A stretch of 57,106 bases of DNA from the NCBI GenBank assembly GCA_910579325.1, contig CAJTTU010000003.1:34723-91828 (forward strand). The letters are read 5' to 3'. This document shows, piece by piece, positions 32,030-41,419 of this stretch (within the stretch, counting starts at the first letter, position 1; the number at the start of each line of letters is the position of its first letter). Below the pieces are notes generated by a model. That model saw only the letters and a list, made by a program, of their open reading frames with translations. It did no database searches and was not told the DNA's origin. The translations under genes and the position numbers were made by a program. This DNA comes from an uncultured Lachnospiraceae bacterium. Its GTDB lineage: Bacteria > Bacillota > Clostridia > Lachnospirales > Lachnospiraceae.

Positions 32030-33079
32030 TCACGCCCGGATAATATGATATCCGGCCGCTTTTTTCAGTCGGTTCATAATTGCCTGTCCTAACTGTCCTC
32101 CGTCAAAACTCTCGGAAAAAATGACTTTTGTATCTTCCTTATCAAACTGCCGCAGGACGGCATACAGATTGTGGGCGATGGACTCCTGCCGCTTTCTGCT
32201 GCCGATCACCTTTTTATTCCCGCACCGGTAGCCCGCTTTTGTCTCCTCCGTACAGATCACCCCGCATGGCGTACCTGCGGCTTCATATTCTGTGGTCAGC
32301 CCGTTAATCCGCTCCATAACAGCTTCTTCCCCGCCTGTTACGATCACCAGCCTGGCTCTGGGCGCGTAATGGCGGTATTTCATTCCCGGCGCTTTCGGCG
32401 TTTCCCCCTGCCCCAGCGGATGTTCCACCGCCCTGTCCGTCTCTGCTTCTCCCACGATTTCCCGAACCATTTCCACGGAAATATATCCCGGCCTTAAGAT
32501 CACGGGAATCGGGCCGGTCGCGTCGATAATCGTAGACTCCAGGCCAATGCCCACATCGCCGCCGTCCAGTATGCAGTCTACTTTTCCGTCCATATCTTCC
32601 AGCACATGACGCGCCGTGGTAGGGCTGGGACGGCCGGACGTATTCGCGCTGGGCGCCGCTATGGGGACGCCTGCTGCCCGGATCAGCTTCCTGGCCGTCT
32701 CATGGGAAGGCATCCGCACCGCGACCGTCTTAAGCCCCCCTGTGGTTCCGTCGGGAACGATCGCTTTTTTTGGATAAACCAGCGTCAGCGGCCCTGGCCA
32801 GAATGCGTCTGCCAGCCTTTCGGCCCAGTCCGGAACGCTGGCAGCTAACTCATACAAAGCTGACCGGTCAGCAATATGGGCGATCAGCGGATTGTCGGAA
32901 GGCCGTCCTTTTGCCGCGTAAATTTTCGCCGCCGCTTCTTCCCGCAAAGCATCCGCCCCTAAACCATAAACAGTCTCTGTGGGAAATGCCACCAGTCCGC
33001 CGGCTCTGATAATTTCTGCCGCCCTCTGAATTTTTTCATCTTCCTGTCCCTCTGCGAGACGAAATATCTCTGTTATCAT
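32030..33079 (-). CDS. tsaC: L-threonylcarbamoyladenylate synthase
   Basis: 349 residues, the long Sua5-type form. Residues about 10-205 are the YrdC/TsaC domain (FPTETVYGLGADAL, AAKGRPSDNPLIAHI, APSANTSGRPSPTTA); residues about 215-345 are the Sua5 C-terminal domain (PGMKYRHYAP). It makes threonylcarbamoyl-AMP for the t6A37 modification of ANN-decoding tRNAs, in the cytoplasm. It is monocistronic here, as far as can be seen. Confidence 0.95.
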   Translation of the reverse strand: MITEIFRLAEGQEDEKIQRAAEIIRAGGLVAFPTETVYGLGADALREEAAAKIYAAKGRPSDNPLIAHIADRSALYELAASVPDWAERLADAFWPGPLTLVYPKKAIVPDGTTGGLKTVAVRMPSHETARKLIRAAGVPIAAPSANTSGRPSPTTARHVLEDMDGKVDCILDGGDVGIGLESTIIDATGPIPVILRPGYISVEMVREIVGEAETDRAVEHPLGQGETPKAPGMKYRHYAPRARLVIVTGGEEAVMERINGLTTEYEAAGTPCGVICTEETKAGYRCGNKKVIGSRKRQESIAHNLYAVLRQFDKEDTKVIFSESFDGGQLGQAIMNRLKKAAGYHIIRA

Positions 33080-33137
33080 TCTGCGCTCCCCTGAAATAGT
33101 CGTTATCCACCATTATAGTGAGAATCCCATGAAAAAA

Positions 33138-33183
33138 CAAGAGCGAAACAGCCTGATTTTACGCCGTTTCGCTCTCTTTTTTC
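33138..33183. terminator. Bidirectional intrinsic terminator after spoIIQ-like gene
   Basis: GAGCGAAAC (33141-33149) pairs with GTTTCGCTC (33166-33174). The plus side ends in CTTTTTT and the minus side in TTGTTTTTTC. Confidence 0.85.
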
Positions 33184-33221
33184 TCTGTTTGATTCTCTTT
33201 TTCGGAATGCAAATATCCGTT

Positions 33222-34121
33222 TTACCGGATATAATCCAGCGGATCCACAGGTGTCCCGTCTTTTGTCATGCTGAAATACAGGTTGCTGCCTTCCACCACA
33301 TAATACTTGGTAGGTTCGGCCACCTGTCCCAGCACGGCGCCTGCCTCCACGATATCGCCGGTGGTTACGGGCACCTCTGTCAGCTGGCCGCATTTGGCCT
33401 GATAGCCGTTGCCCATGTCGATCACCACGAAATCGCCCAGCTCCTCATTGTGATCTACGGCCACCACCTTGCCCGGCGCGGGCGCCTGCACTGTGGTTCC
33501 TACCTCGGCCTGAATCAAAATGGCCGGGTTGGTCCTGTACAGATCAAGGGTGGGGAAATAAGTGGTGGAATCCATGCTGAAATCAAGCAGGATACTGCCC
33601 TCCAAAGGCCACTGCATCGTGCTGGCCTCATTGAAAAAGGCATAGGGCAGTTCTGCCACAGGATTCACCAGATTGGCTGCGGCTTCCGCGTCATCGGTTT
33701 CCTTTTCGCCTTCCGCTTCCGCATTTGCTTCCGCTGCGTCTTCCCGGGATGCTTCCCCGTCAGTCTCTGACGAAGCCACTTCTGCCTGAGCCGCCACATT
33801 GCCAGCGTCAGCGTCAGCCAGATCCCGGCCGTCTTCTTCTTTTTCAGACGCCCCTTCTGTCCCCGCCTTGTCCTCGCCTACTGCCGCGACACCTGCCATG
33901 GAGTTATCCTGCCCGTCTTTTTCCCGAGCATGAGCGTTAGCCTGGGATTCTTCATCTACCTGGTTTTCCCCCATGTAAGCCTGGCTCTCCTCCACTTTGC
34001 TCTCCTGTCTGGTGCCCCATACGACAGCCGCGGAGGCGGCCACCACCAGCACAGTAAGTACGACAGACATAGCTGTTTTGCTCTGCAAAAGTTTATTCAA
34101 TTTTCTGTTCACATCATTCAC
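33222..34121 (-). CDS. spoIIQ: SpoIIQ-like LytM/M23 protein with degenerate metal site
   Basis: 299 residues: a short cytoplasmic N-terminus, a membrane helix at about 16-36 (AMSVVLTVLVVAASAAVVWG), a Glu/Ala/Asp-rich low-complexity linker (about 40-165) and a C-terminal LytM (M23) domain (MQWPLEGSILLDFSMD, VQAPAPGKVVAVDHN). The zinc ligands of active M23 peptidases are not in place: the first His-Asp pair reads YRTNP and the HxH motif reads YFSM. SpoIIQ makes the forespore side of the engulfment channel, and B. subtilis SpoIIQ is also partly degenerate. Adjacency to spoIID supports the assignment. Another LytM-fold protein is the alternative. Confidence 0.75.
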   Translation of the reverse strand: MNDVNRKLNKLLQSKTAMSVVLTVLVVAASAAVVWGTRQESKVEESQAYMGENQVDEESQANAHAREKDGQDNSMAGVAAVGEDKAGTEGASEKEEDGRDLADADAGNVAAQAEVASSETDGEASREDAAEANAEAEGEKETDDAEAAANLVNPVAELPYAFFNEASTMQWPLEGSILLDFSMDSTTYFPTLDLYRTNPAILIQAEVGTTVQAPAPGKVVAVDHNEELGDFVVIDMGNGYQAKCGQLTEVPVTTGDIVEAGAVLGQVAEPTKYYVVEGSNLYFSMTKDGTPVDPLDYIR

Positions 34122-34225
34122 CTCGATTCCCTATCAGCTTTCGCTGTTATGTTTCTAGTGTTACCGGAAACACTGAATTTATTCCTCGAAATGAATGATT
34201 TTTGGAAGAAGTTCCGCCGTTAAAA

Positions 34226-35182
34226 TCAATACCGGGGCGTAATCTCCGTCCCCGGATAGTAATAGCTCAGAATCTCTTGCCTGCTTTTCCCCTCCTCCGC
34301 CATCCTGGCCGCTCCGGTCTGACTAAGACCGAAACCGTGGCCAATGCCGGTACAGATCACCCGCACCCCTTCCGAATCCGCCGCGAAGGAAAATGCCGTA
34401 GAAGGCAGCGCAAGCGCCGCCGCAAGCTCCTCCCCGCTGAAAATCTGCTGATCCACCTGAACAGCCATCACATAAGAGCCGTCCAACCGGTTGATAATCT
34501 GAATCTTATTCCCGAGTTCCTCCTGGGATACCTGTCTGGCCTGATCAATGGTGTTGACGGCCTCCGCCAGCTTTTCGAGACTGAAATCCATCACTGTCAG
34601 ATAACCGTCGCAGAGCTGGTCGTCGCTCTCCACCGATACAAGCCAGGGATATTTTTTTCCCATGCTCCGGGTATTGCCGGCGCTGGCTTTGTGGAATAAG
34701 GCGTCGATCAGCTGACCGTTGCAGGTAAGCACCTCCCCTGCCGTGGCGGAAACCGCATTTTCATATTCCTGATAAATCTGAGAAAATTCCTCTCCCCACT
34801 GCTCTTTCAGCTGAGACAGGCTGTCATATTCTATCCCCAGGTCATCCGCCTGATTGCACTGGGCTTCCTCCATCGTCTTATACAGATTGGTCCGGGCGGC
34901 TACCGCCTGGGCCTCCTTGGCTCCCTGGGGGGCGCCGCTGTCAATCTGTCTGGCCAGCACCAGAACGAGGAAATTTTCCGCGTCCATTTCTTTTCCGTCT
35001 GCCGACACCATATCCCCGCTGTAAGACAGCCCCTGATTTTTTACGGCCACCTGACCGCTCCACAGCAGTGTGGCCATATAAGGAATCATAATAGAAAGAA
35101 AGAATCCTGCCAGTATGATACACCATCTCTGCCCCCATGCGGCCAGCGCGCCGCCGCCTGTCCCTTTTTCCCCTCTGATCAA
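34226..35182 (-). CDS. spoIID: Stage II sporulation protein D (lytic transglycosylase)
   Basis: 318 residues. The start is a TTG at 35182, supported by a GTGGGAGG site 9 bases upstream; no ATG of suitable position exists. There is a membrane anchor at about residues 18-42, then the SpoIID domain (LVLVLARQIDSGAPQGAKEA, AVAARTNLYKTM, LTCNGQLIDALFHKASAGNT) and the C-terminal GIGHGFGLSQTGAARMAEEG found in SpoIID/LytB. The protein cuts septal peptidoglycan during engulfment. The ribosome binding site lies within one arm of a perfect 13-bp inverted repeat (35189-35234), so translation may be restrained. Confidence 0.92.
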   Translation of the reverse strand: MIRGEKGTGGGALAAWGQRWCIILAGFFLSIMIPYMATLLWSGQVAVKNQGLSYSGDMVSADGKEMDAENFLVLVLARQIDSGAPQGAKEAQAVAARTNLYKTMEEAQCNQADDLGIEYDSLSQLKEQWGEEFSQIYQEYENAVSATAGEVLTCNGQLIDALFHKASAGNTRSMGKKYPWLVSVESDDQLCDGYLTVMDFSLEKLAEAVNTIDQARQVSQEELGNKIQIINRLDGSYVMAVQVDQQIFSGEELAAALALPSTAFSFAADSEGVRVICTGIGHGFGLSQTGAARMAEEGKSRQEILSYYYPGTEITPRY

Positions 35183-35188
35183 AACATA

Positions 35189-35234
35189 CCGCCTCCCACT
35201 TATTCCTAATATATATGAGACAAGTGGGAGGCGG
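35189..35234 (-). promoter_or_regulatory. Perfect inverted repeat covering the spoIID ribosome binding site
   Basis: CCGCCTCCCACTT (35189-35201) and AAGTGGGAGGCGG (35222-35234) are exact complements with a 20-base loop. On the minus strand the 3' arm holds the GGGAGG that serves the spoIID TTG start. It may also help end glgP transcription, but only a weak TATGTTTTG follows. Confidence 0.75.
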
Positions 35235-35267
35235 ATGCCTGTTATATAATAAAATATGATAAATGGG

Positions 35268-37739
35268 TTACTGTCCCAGTTCTACCTTAATCTTATCCAG
35301 ATGCCAGATCTCATCCACATAATCCTGGATCGTCCGGTCAGAGGAGAACTTCCCTACGTTGCTGATATTCTTAATCGCGGCCTTCGCCCACCATTTTTCA
35401 TCCCGGTAAGCGGCCTCCACCCGGTTCTGGGCCTCTGCGTAGGCGCGGAAATCCTTCAGGATAAAGTAAGTGTCAGCCCTGGCGGTGCTTAAGGTATTCA
35501 GCAGGGAGTTATACAGCTCCCGGAACAGCTCCGGATTCTCCGGCGCATAGTAGCCGTTGATCAGCTGCATCAGCACCTGGCGCACATCCTGGTCGCTGTT
35601 GAAGATGTCCATGGGGTTGTAGCCGCCGTGGTTCTCATAATTGATCACCTCGTCGGCGGACAGGCCGAAGATAAAAGCATATTCCTCGCCCACTTCTTCT
35701 ACAATCTCTACGTTAGCCCCGTCCATAGTACCTAAGGTTAAGGCGCCGTTTAACATGAACTTCATGTTGCCCGTGCCGGAAGCCTCTTTGCTGGCCGTGG
35801 AAATCTGCTCGCTGACATCGCTGGCGGCAAAAATGATTTCCGCGTTGGATACCCGGTAATCCTCGATAAACACTACCTTAATCTTTCCGTTGATGCTTCT
35901 GTCATTGTTAATCACGTCGGCCACGGAATTAATCAGCTTAATGGTCAGCTTGGCAATCTTATAGCCTGCCGCCGCCTTGGCGCCGAAGATAAAGGTTCTG
36001 GGATAGAACTCCATCTGAGGGTTTTCCTTCAGCTTGTTGTACAGATACATCACGTGAAGGATGTTCAGAAGCTGTCTCTTATACTCATGAAGCCGTTTTA
36101 CCTGCACGTCAAAAATAGAGCGGGGATTCACCTCGATGCCGTTATGCTCTTTAATATATTTCGCCAGGCGCAGCTTGTTCTGGTACTTGATATTCATAAA
36201 TTCCTGCTGGCATTTCTCGTCATCCGCGTAGATTTCCAGCTTTTTAATATGGGACAGGTCGGTAATCCACTCGTCGCCGATCTTATCCGTCACCCAGGAA
36301 GCCAGAAGCGGGTTGGCATGGAGCAGGAACCTTCTCTGGGTAATGCCGTTGGTCTTGTTGTTAAACTTATCCGGCATCATCTCATAGAAATCCTTCAGCT
36401 CCTGTTTCTTTAAGATTTCCGTGTGCAGCCTTGCCACGCCATTGACGGAGAAGCCGGCCACAATGGCCATATGGGCCATTTTCACCTGGCCGTCATAGAT
36501 AATGGCCATCTTGGCGATCTTCTCGTTTGCCTTGTCCGGATAAGCCTGGCGGATATCCGCGCAGAACCGCCGGTTAATTTCCTCCACAATCTGGTAAATC
36601 CTCGGAAGCAGACGGGAGAACAGCTCGATAGGCCATTTTTCCAGGGCTTCCGCCATAATCGTGTGGTTGGTGTAGGCACAGGCTTTCGTGGTAACGGCCC
36701 AGGCCTCGTCCCAGGTCAGGTAGTGCTCATCCATCAGCACCCGCATCAGCTCCGGAATCGCCACCGTGGGATGGGTGTCGTTTAACTGGAAGATAATCTT
36801 CTCATGCAGGTTGCGGATATCGGTGTGCTTGGGATTGCTCAGGTATTTCTGCACCGCCGTCTGGACGCTGGCCGAGATAAAGAAATACTGCTGTTTTAAA
36901 CGCAGCTCTTTTCCCGCGTAATGGTTGTCGTTGGGGTAAAGCACCTCCACGATGTTTTTCGCCAGGTTTTCCGCCTCTACGGCTTTCCGGTAATCTCCTT
37001 TGTCAAAAGATTCCAGGTTAAAGGTATTCATCGGCTCCGCATCCCAGATCCTGAGCGTATTCACCACGTCGTTGCCGTAGCCCACGATGGGCAGGTCATA
37101 GGGAACCGCACGGACAGACTGATAGCCCTCCTGGATAAAATGCTCCCGGCCCTTATCGTCCCGTTCCACCTTCACATAGCCGCCGAATTTCACTTCCTTG
37201 GCATACTCCTCCCGGCGTACCTCGAAGGGATTTCCGTTCTTCAACCAGTCGTCGGGCACTTCCATCTGAAATCCGTCCTTAATCTCCTGCTTGAACATGC
37301 CGTATTTGTAACGGATGCCGCAGCCGTAGGCCGGATAGCCCAGGGTGGCCAGGGAATCCAGGAAACAGGCGGCCAGACGGCCAAGGCCGCCGTTGCCCAG
37401 GGCATAGTCCCGCTCCTGGTCTTCGATCACGTTCAGGTCCACGCCAAGCTCTGTCAAAGCGTCCCGTACCTCGTCCCAGATACAGATATTGATAATATTA
37501 TTCCCCAGCGCCCGGCCCATCAAAAATTCCATGGACAGGTACACCACCATCTTGGCATCCTGCTTGTCATATTCCTTATGGGTGGCAATCCAGCCGTCCA
37601 TAATCAGATCCTTTACCGTGTAGGCTACCGCGTTAAACAGCTGCTGCTGGGACGCTTCGTCCACGTTTCTCCTGTACAGATTTTTTACGTTGTAGACAAC
37701 GGTTTTCTTAAATTCTTCTTTGTTAAAAATATGCTGCAT
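35268..37739 (-). CDS. glgP: Glycogen/starch phosphorylase
   Basis: 823 residues, full length for bacterial GlgP. GNGGLGRLAACFLDSLATL lies in the N-terminal domain, and EASGTGNMKFMLNGALTLGT near residue 660 holds the PLP-binding Lys. It releases glucose 1-phosphate from glycogen or maltodextrin. AGGAGG stands 6 bases before the ATG. Twenty-four bases separate it from the ileS stop codon, yet the functions are unrelated. The allosteric N-terminal segments of animal enzymes are absent. Confidence 0.97.
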   Translation of the reverse strand: MQHIFNKEEFKKTVVYNVKNLYRRNVDEASQQQLFNAVAYTVKDLIMDGWIATHKEYDKQDAKMVVYLSMEFLMGRALGNNIINICIWDEVRDALTELGVDLNVIEDQERDYALGNGGLGRLAACFLDSLATLGYPAYGCGIRYKYGMFKQEIKDGFQMEVPDDWLKNGNPFEVRREEYAKEVKFGGYVKVERDDKGREHFIQEGYQSVRAVPYDLPIVGYGNDVVNTLRIWDAEPMNTFNLESFDKGDYRKAVEAENLAKNIVEVLYPNDNHYAGKELRLKQQYFFISASVQTAVQKYLSNPKHTDIRNLHEKIIFQLNDTHPTVAIPELMRVLMDEHYLTWDEAWAVTTKACAYTNHTIMAEALEKWPIELFSRLLPRIYQIVEEINRRFCADIRQAYPDKANEKIAKMAIIYDGQVKMAHMAIVAGFSVNGVARLHTEILKKQELKDFYEMMPDKFNNKTNGITQRRFLLHANPLLASWVTDKIGDEWITDLSHIKKLEIYADDEKCQQEFMNIKYQNKLRLAKYIKEHNGIEVNPRSIFDVQVKRLHEYKRQLLNILHVMYLYNKLKENPQMEFYPRTFIFGAKAAAGYKIAKLTIKLINSVADVINNDRSINGKIKVVFIEDYRVSNAEIIFAASDVSEQISTASKEASGTGNMKFMLNGALTLGTMDGANVEIVEEVGEEYAFIFGLSADEVINYENHGGYNPMDIFNSDQDVRQVLMQLINGYYAPENPELFRELYNSLLNTLSTARADTYFILKDFRAYAEAQNRVEAAYRDEKWWAKAAIKNISNVGKFSSDRTIQDYVDEIWHLDKIKVELGQ

Positions 37740-37763
37740 GTTTTCCTCCTATTAGAGTTCCAT

Positions 37764-40700
37764 TTATGATATTTTCTCAACGCCCAGCGTCACATGCTCG
37801 CCGTTGATATCCCATTCTTTTGTATAGCCTTTTACGGCTCCCGTTACGATGCCGTCGGCCAGCACGCCGTTTTTCACCTCGCCGGTAAATTTCTCCAGCA
37901 GCCCGGCCAGCTTCTCATTGCCCGTCTCATACACGATGATATGGTCGGTTACCTCGAATCCGGCTTCTTTCCGCATGGTCTGCACCTTGCTCATAATCTC
38001 CCGGATAAATCCTTCCTCGATCAGCTCTTCCGTCAGATTGGTGTCCAGCACCACCGTCAGCTCCCTGTCTGTCTCCGAGATATAGCCGGGAATCTGGGCG
38101 GTGTCGATAAGCAGGTCATCCTTTGTCAGAACCACGTCCGTCCCGCTGATATCCAGATGCAGCTCTCCCGCCTCATTCAGGCAGTCCATCGCCCCATTGC
38201 CGTCAAGCTCTGTCAGCGCCTGCTTAATCGGATTCAGCAGTTTGCCGTATTTAGGTCCTACGGTGCGCATCTGGGGCTTAAAGCTGTAAGAGGTGAAGGC
38301 ACGCACATCCTCGGCGAATTCCAGTGTTTTCACGTTCAGCTCTTCCGTAATAATCTGGCAGTAGAACTCCGGCAGCTTTCTCTCGGCCTTCACGAACATC
38401 TTGCCGATGGGCTGGCGGTTTTTGATGCTGGCGCTGTTGCGGCAGGCGCGGCCCATCACCACGATTTTCAGCACCTCGTCCATATTGCGCTCCAGTTCCT
38501 CGTCAATCAGCTCCTCATGGACTGTGGGGAAATCGCACAGATGGATACTCTCCGGCGCGGAAGCGTCCAGATTGCACACCAGATTCCTGTAAATCTGCTC
38601 CGTCATAAACGGAATCATCGGCGCAGCCGCCTTGGAAATCTCCACCAAGGCGGTATACAGCGTCATGTAGGCATTGACCTTGTCCTGGGGCATTTCCTTT
38701 ACCCAGAAACGCTCCCTGCTCCGCCTTACATACCAGTTGCTCATGTCGTCCACAAATTCCTGCAGCGCCCTGGCGGCCTCCGGGATTTTGTAGACATTCA
38801 GGTTTTCATCCACGGCCTTTACGGTAGAATTCAGCTTGGACAGAAGCCATTTGTCCATCACGGTCAGCTTGTCATATTCCAGTTTATATTTTGTGGCGTC
38901 AAACTCATCTATATTCGCGTACAGCACGAAAAATGCGTAGGTGTTCCAGAGGGTTCCCATAAATTTCCTCTGCCCCTCGGTCACTGCGTCCCCGTGGAAC
39001 CGTTTGGGCAGCCAGGGGGCGGCGCTGGTGTAGAAATACCAGCGGATGGCGTCGGCGCCGTAGGTCTCCAGCGCCTCAAAGGGGTCTACCGCATTGCCCT
39101 TGGACTTGGACATTTTCTGGCCGTCCTTGTCCAGTACATGGCCCATAACAATCACGTTCTCATAAGGAGACTTGTTGAAAATCAGGGTGGAGATGGCAAG
39201 CAGGGAATAGAACCAGCCTCTGGTCTGGTCCACGGCCTCGGAGATAAAGGCGGCCGGGAACTGGGACTCAAACAGCTCCTGGTTCTCAAAGGGATAATGA
39301 TGCTGGGCAAAGGGCATGGCGCCGCTGTCATACCAGCAGTCGATTACCTCAGGCACCCGCTTCATCTGCTTTCCGCACTTGGGGCAGGTGATGGTCACTG
39401 CGTCGATATAGGGGCGGTGCAGCTCGATTTCCTCCGGGCAGTTGGGGGACATTTCCTTTAATTCCGCCACGCTGCCGACAGAATGCATATGGCCGCACTC
39501 ACACTCCCAGATATTTAAAGGAGTTCCCCAGTAGCGGTTCCGGCTGATGCCCCAGTCCTGTACATTTTCCAGCCAGTCCCCGAACCGGCCTTTGCCGATG
39601 CTTTCGGGAATCCAGTTAATTGTGTTGTTGTTGCGGATCAGATCCTCTTTTACGGCGGTCATCTTGATAAACCAGCTCTCCCTCGCATAGTAGAGCAAGG
39701 GGGTGTTACACCGCCAGCAGTGGGGATAGCTGTGCTCCATATCCAGAAGCTTGAACAGCTGCCCGCTTTCCTTTAAAGCATTGATAATCTCCTTGTCCGC
39801 ATCCTTTACGAACATGCCGGCCCAGGGGGTCTCGGAGGTCATCTGACCTTTTCCGTCCACCAGCTGTACCAGCGGCAGGTCGTAGCGCCGCCCTACCTGG
39901 GCGTCGTCCTCGCCGAAAGCCGGGGCGATATGCACCACGCCGGTACCGTCTGTCAGGGTGACATAGTCGGCGCAGGTCACAAAAAAGGCTTTCTTGCCCT
40001 TTGTATCCGCATAGGGGAACAAAGGCTCATACTCTTTATATTCCAGGTCTTTTCCGGTGCAGCTTTCCAGAACTTTGTAATCGCCTTCCAGGACAGAGTC
40101 ACACAGGGCTTTGGCCAGGTAGTATACCTCTCCCTGGTTTTCCACCTTTACATACTCCTCCTTAGGATTGACGCAGAGAGCCACGTTGGAAGGAAGGGTC
40201 CAGGGGGTAGTGGTCCAGGCCAGAATCCAGGCATCCTCTCCCCTGGCCTTAAATTTGGCCATCAGGGATTTTTCCTTTACATCCTTATAGCCCTGGGCTA
40301 CCTCATGGCTGGACAGCGGAGTGCCGCACCGGGGGCAGTAGGGCACCACCTTATATCCTTTGTACAGCAGGCCCTTCTCCCAGATTTTTTTTAACGACCA
40401 CCATTCTGATTCGATGTAATCATTCTCATAGGTTACATAGGGGTCGTCCATGTCCGCCCAGAAGCCTACGGTGTCGGAGAAATCCTCCCACATGCCCTTA
40501 TAGGTCCAGACGCTTTCCTTGCACTGCTTGATAAAGGGCTCCAGGCCGTACTGCTCGATCTGCTCCTTGCCGTCAAGCCCCAGCTTTTTCTCCACCTCCA
40601 GCTCCACCGGAAGCCCGTGGGTATCCCAGCCGGCCTTCCGGGGCACCATGCAGCCCTTCATCGCCCGGTAGCGGGGAATCATATCCTTAATCACACGGGT

Positions 40701-40880
40701 CTCCACATGGCCGATATGGGGCTTTCCATTGGCCGTGGGCGGGCCGTCGTAAAAGGTGTAGGCGGGGCCGTCCTTCCTGGACTCGACGCTTTTTCTGAAA
40801 ATGTCGTTTTCCCTCCAGAATGTCTCCACCTGCTTTTCCCTGTCTACAAATCTCAGGTCTGTGGACACTTTGTCATACAT
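37764..40880 (-). CDS. ileS: Isoleucyl-tRNA synthetase, eukaryote-like (IleRS2-type)
   Basis: 1038 residues. Class I signature HIGH in PTANGKPHIGHVETRVIKD (about residue 50) and KMSKS in DKDGQKMSKSKGNAVDP (about 600), with the CP1 editing insertion between (TTTPWTLPSNVALCVNP). The wording GWDTHGLPVELEVEKKLGL and the length fit the IleRS2 group rather than the classical bacterial IleRS1. IleRS2 enzymes are in general less sensitive to mupirocin. GGAGG lies 10 bases before the ATG. Expression is controlled by the T-box leader at 41098-41369. Confidence 0.95.
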   Translation of the reverse strand: MYDKVSTDLRFVDREKQVETFWRENDIFRKSVESRKDGPAYTFYDGPPTANGKPHIGHVETRVIKDMIPRYRAMKGCMVPRKAGWDTHGLPVELEVEKKLGLDGKEQIEQYGLEPFIKQCKESVWTYKGMWEDFSDTVGFWADMDDPYVTYENDYIESEWWSLKKIWEKGLLYKGYKVVPYCPRCGTPLSSHEVAQGYKDVKEKSLMAKFKARGEDAWILAWTTTPWTLPSNVALCVNPKEEYVKVENQGEVYYLAKALCDSVLEGDYKVLESCTGKDLEYKEYEPLFPYADTKGKKAFFVTCADYVTLTDGTGVVHIAPAFGEDDAQVGRRYDLPLVQLVDGKGQMTSETPWAGMFVKDADKEIINALKESGQLFKLLDMEHSYPHCWRCNTPLLYYARESWFIKMTAVKEDLIRNNNTINWIPESIGKGRFGDWLENVQDWGISRNRYWGTPLNIWECECGHMHSVGSVAELKEMSPNCPEEIELHRPYIDAVTITCPKCGKQMKRVPEVIDCWYDSGAMPFAQHHYPFENQELFESQFPAAFISEAVDQTRGWFYSLLAISTLIFNKSPYENVIVMGHVLDKDGQKMSKSKGNAVDPFEALETYGADAIRWYFYTSAAPWLPKRFHGDAVTEGQRKFMGTLWNTYAFFVLYANIDEFDATKYKLEYDKLTVMDKWLLSKLNSTVKAVDENLNVYKIPEAARALQEFVDDMSNWYVRRSRERFWVKEMPQDKVNAYMTLYTALVEISKAAAPMIPFMTEQIYRNLVCNLDASAPESIHLCDFPTVHEELIDEELERNMDEVLKIVVMGRACRNSASIKNRQPIGKMFVKAERKLPEFYCQIITEELNVKTLEFAEDVRAFTSYSFKPQMRTVGPKYGKLLNPIKQALTELDGNGAMDCLNEAGELHLDISGTDVVLTKDDLLIDTAQIPGYISETDRELTVVLDTNLTEELIEEGFIREIMSKVQTMRKEAGFEVTDHIIVYETGNEKLAGLLEKFTGEVKNGVLADGIVTGAVKGYTKEWDINGEHVTLGVEKIS

Positions 40881-41097
40881 GATTGATAACCTCCATTATT
40901 AAATGAATAAAAATCTGCCTTTGGCAGATTCTCCGCCTGCGGCGGGTCGCCCTGGCGACATTTTACCTTTCCGCCGCACACATATTACACTTAGCGAGGT
41001 TTTTTCGAGCTTAGTGTAATAGCGTACAACGTAGTGCGATCCTGCCCGGAGGGCTTTTGATATCATAGGGGAGTTTGTAGAACTTTCCTATGGTATG
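40881..41097 (-). other. Structured spacer between T-box terminator and ileS
   Basis: About 217 bases without a gene. It holds two more inverted repeats: ATTACACTTAGC with GCTTAGTGTAAT (40984-41020, one mismatch) and TATCATAGG with CCTATGGTA (41061-41095). Only the ileS ribosome binding site near 40890 is recognisable otherwise. The stems lie downstream of the known antitermination decision. Confidence 0.5.
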
Positions 41098-41369
41098 AAA
41101 AAGGCCCCGTCCGAAATCGGACGAAGCCACGCTTCGCAATTACCACCAACTCCAACAAGTCTGCTCCGGATAACGGCGGACACCGGCAACGCTTATGCGT
41201 CGGCCCGGCATACGGTCTTGGCCTTGTTACACCGGGGCGCTTTCTGGGCGCTGCGACTCAGGAGTGATCTTCTCCCCGGACCTACTTGCGCCGGACTTCC
41301 ACCATCCCCGGCTCGCTTTACCGTTCGGCAAGGGGGTACTGTCTCCCTCAACGTCATTGATATTTTCCT
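41098..41369 (-). ncRNA. T-box leader, isoleucine specifier
   Basis: The minus strand carries the T-box sequence GTTGGTGGTAATTGCGAAGC (about 41131-41150). It is followed by a strong terminator (CGTCCGATTTCGGACGGGG then CCTTTTT, 41098-41128). Upstream, stem I contains GGAGAAGATCACTCC, with ATC (41266-41268) as Ile specifier codon followed by A. Uncharged tRNA-Ile should stabilise the antiterminator and turn on ileS. Confidence 0.9.
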
Positions 41370-41398
41370 ATTATATCGGCGAAATTGGCTCCTGTCAA
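41370..41398 (-). promoter_or_regulatory. Sigma-A promoter of the ileS leader
   Basis: TTGACA (41393-41398), 17-base spacer and TATAAT (41370-41375) on the minus strand, both boxes perfect. Confidence 0.9.
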
Positions 41399-41419
41399 GG
41401 AATGAAGGAAAAAATAGCT

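Noticed and set aside
31848..32033. A 61-codon minus-strand frame between tsaC and the small membrane gene
   Set aside because: No start signal and no protein-like pattern; it overlaps the end of the plus-strand gene.
37794..39461. A 555-codon plus-strand open frame opposite ileS
   Set aside because: It is antisense to the catalytic and anticodon-binding parts of a clear IleRS, has a His/Gln/Leu-biased composition typical of a reversed coding strand, and lacks a ribosome binding site.
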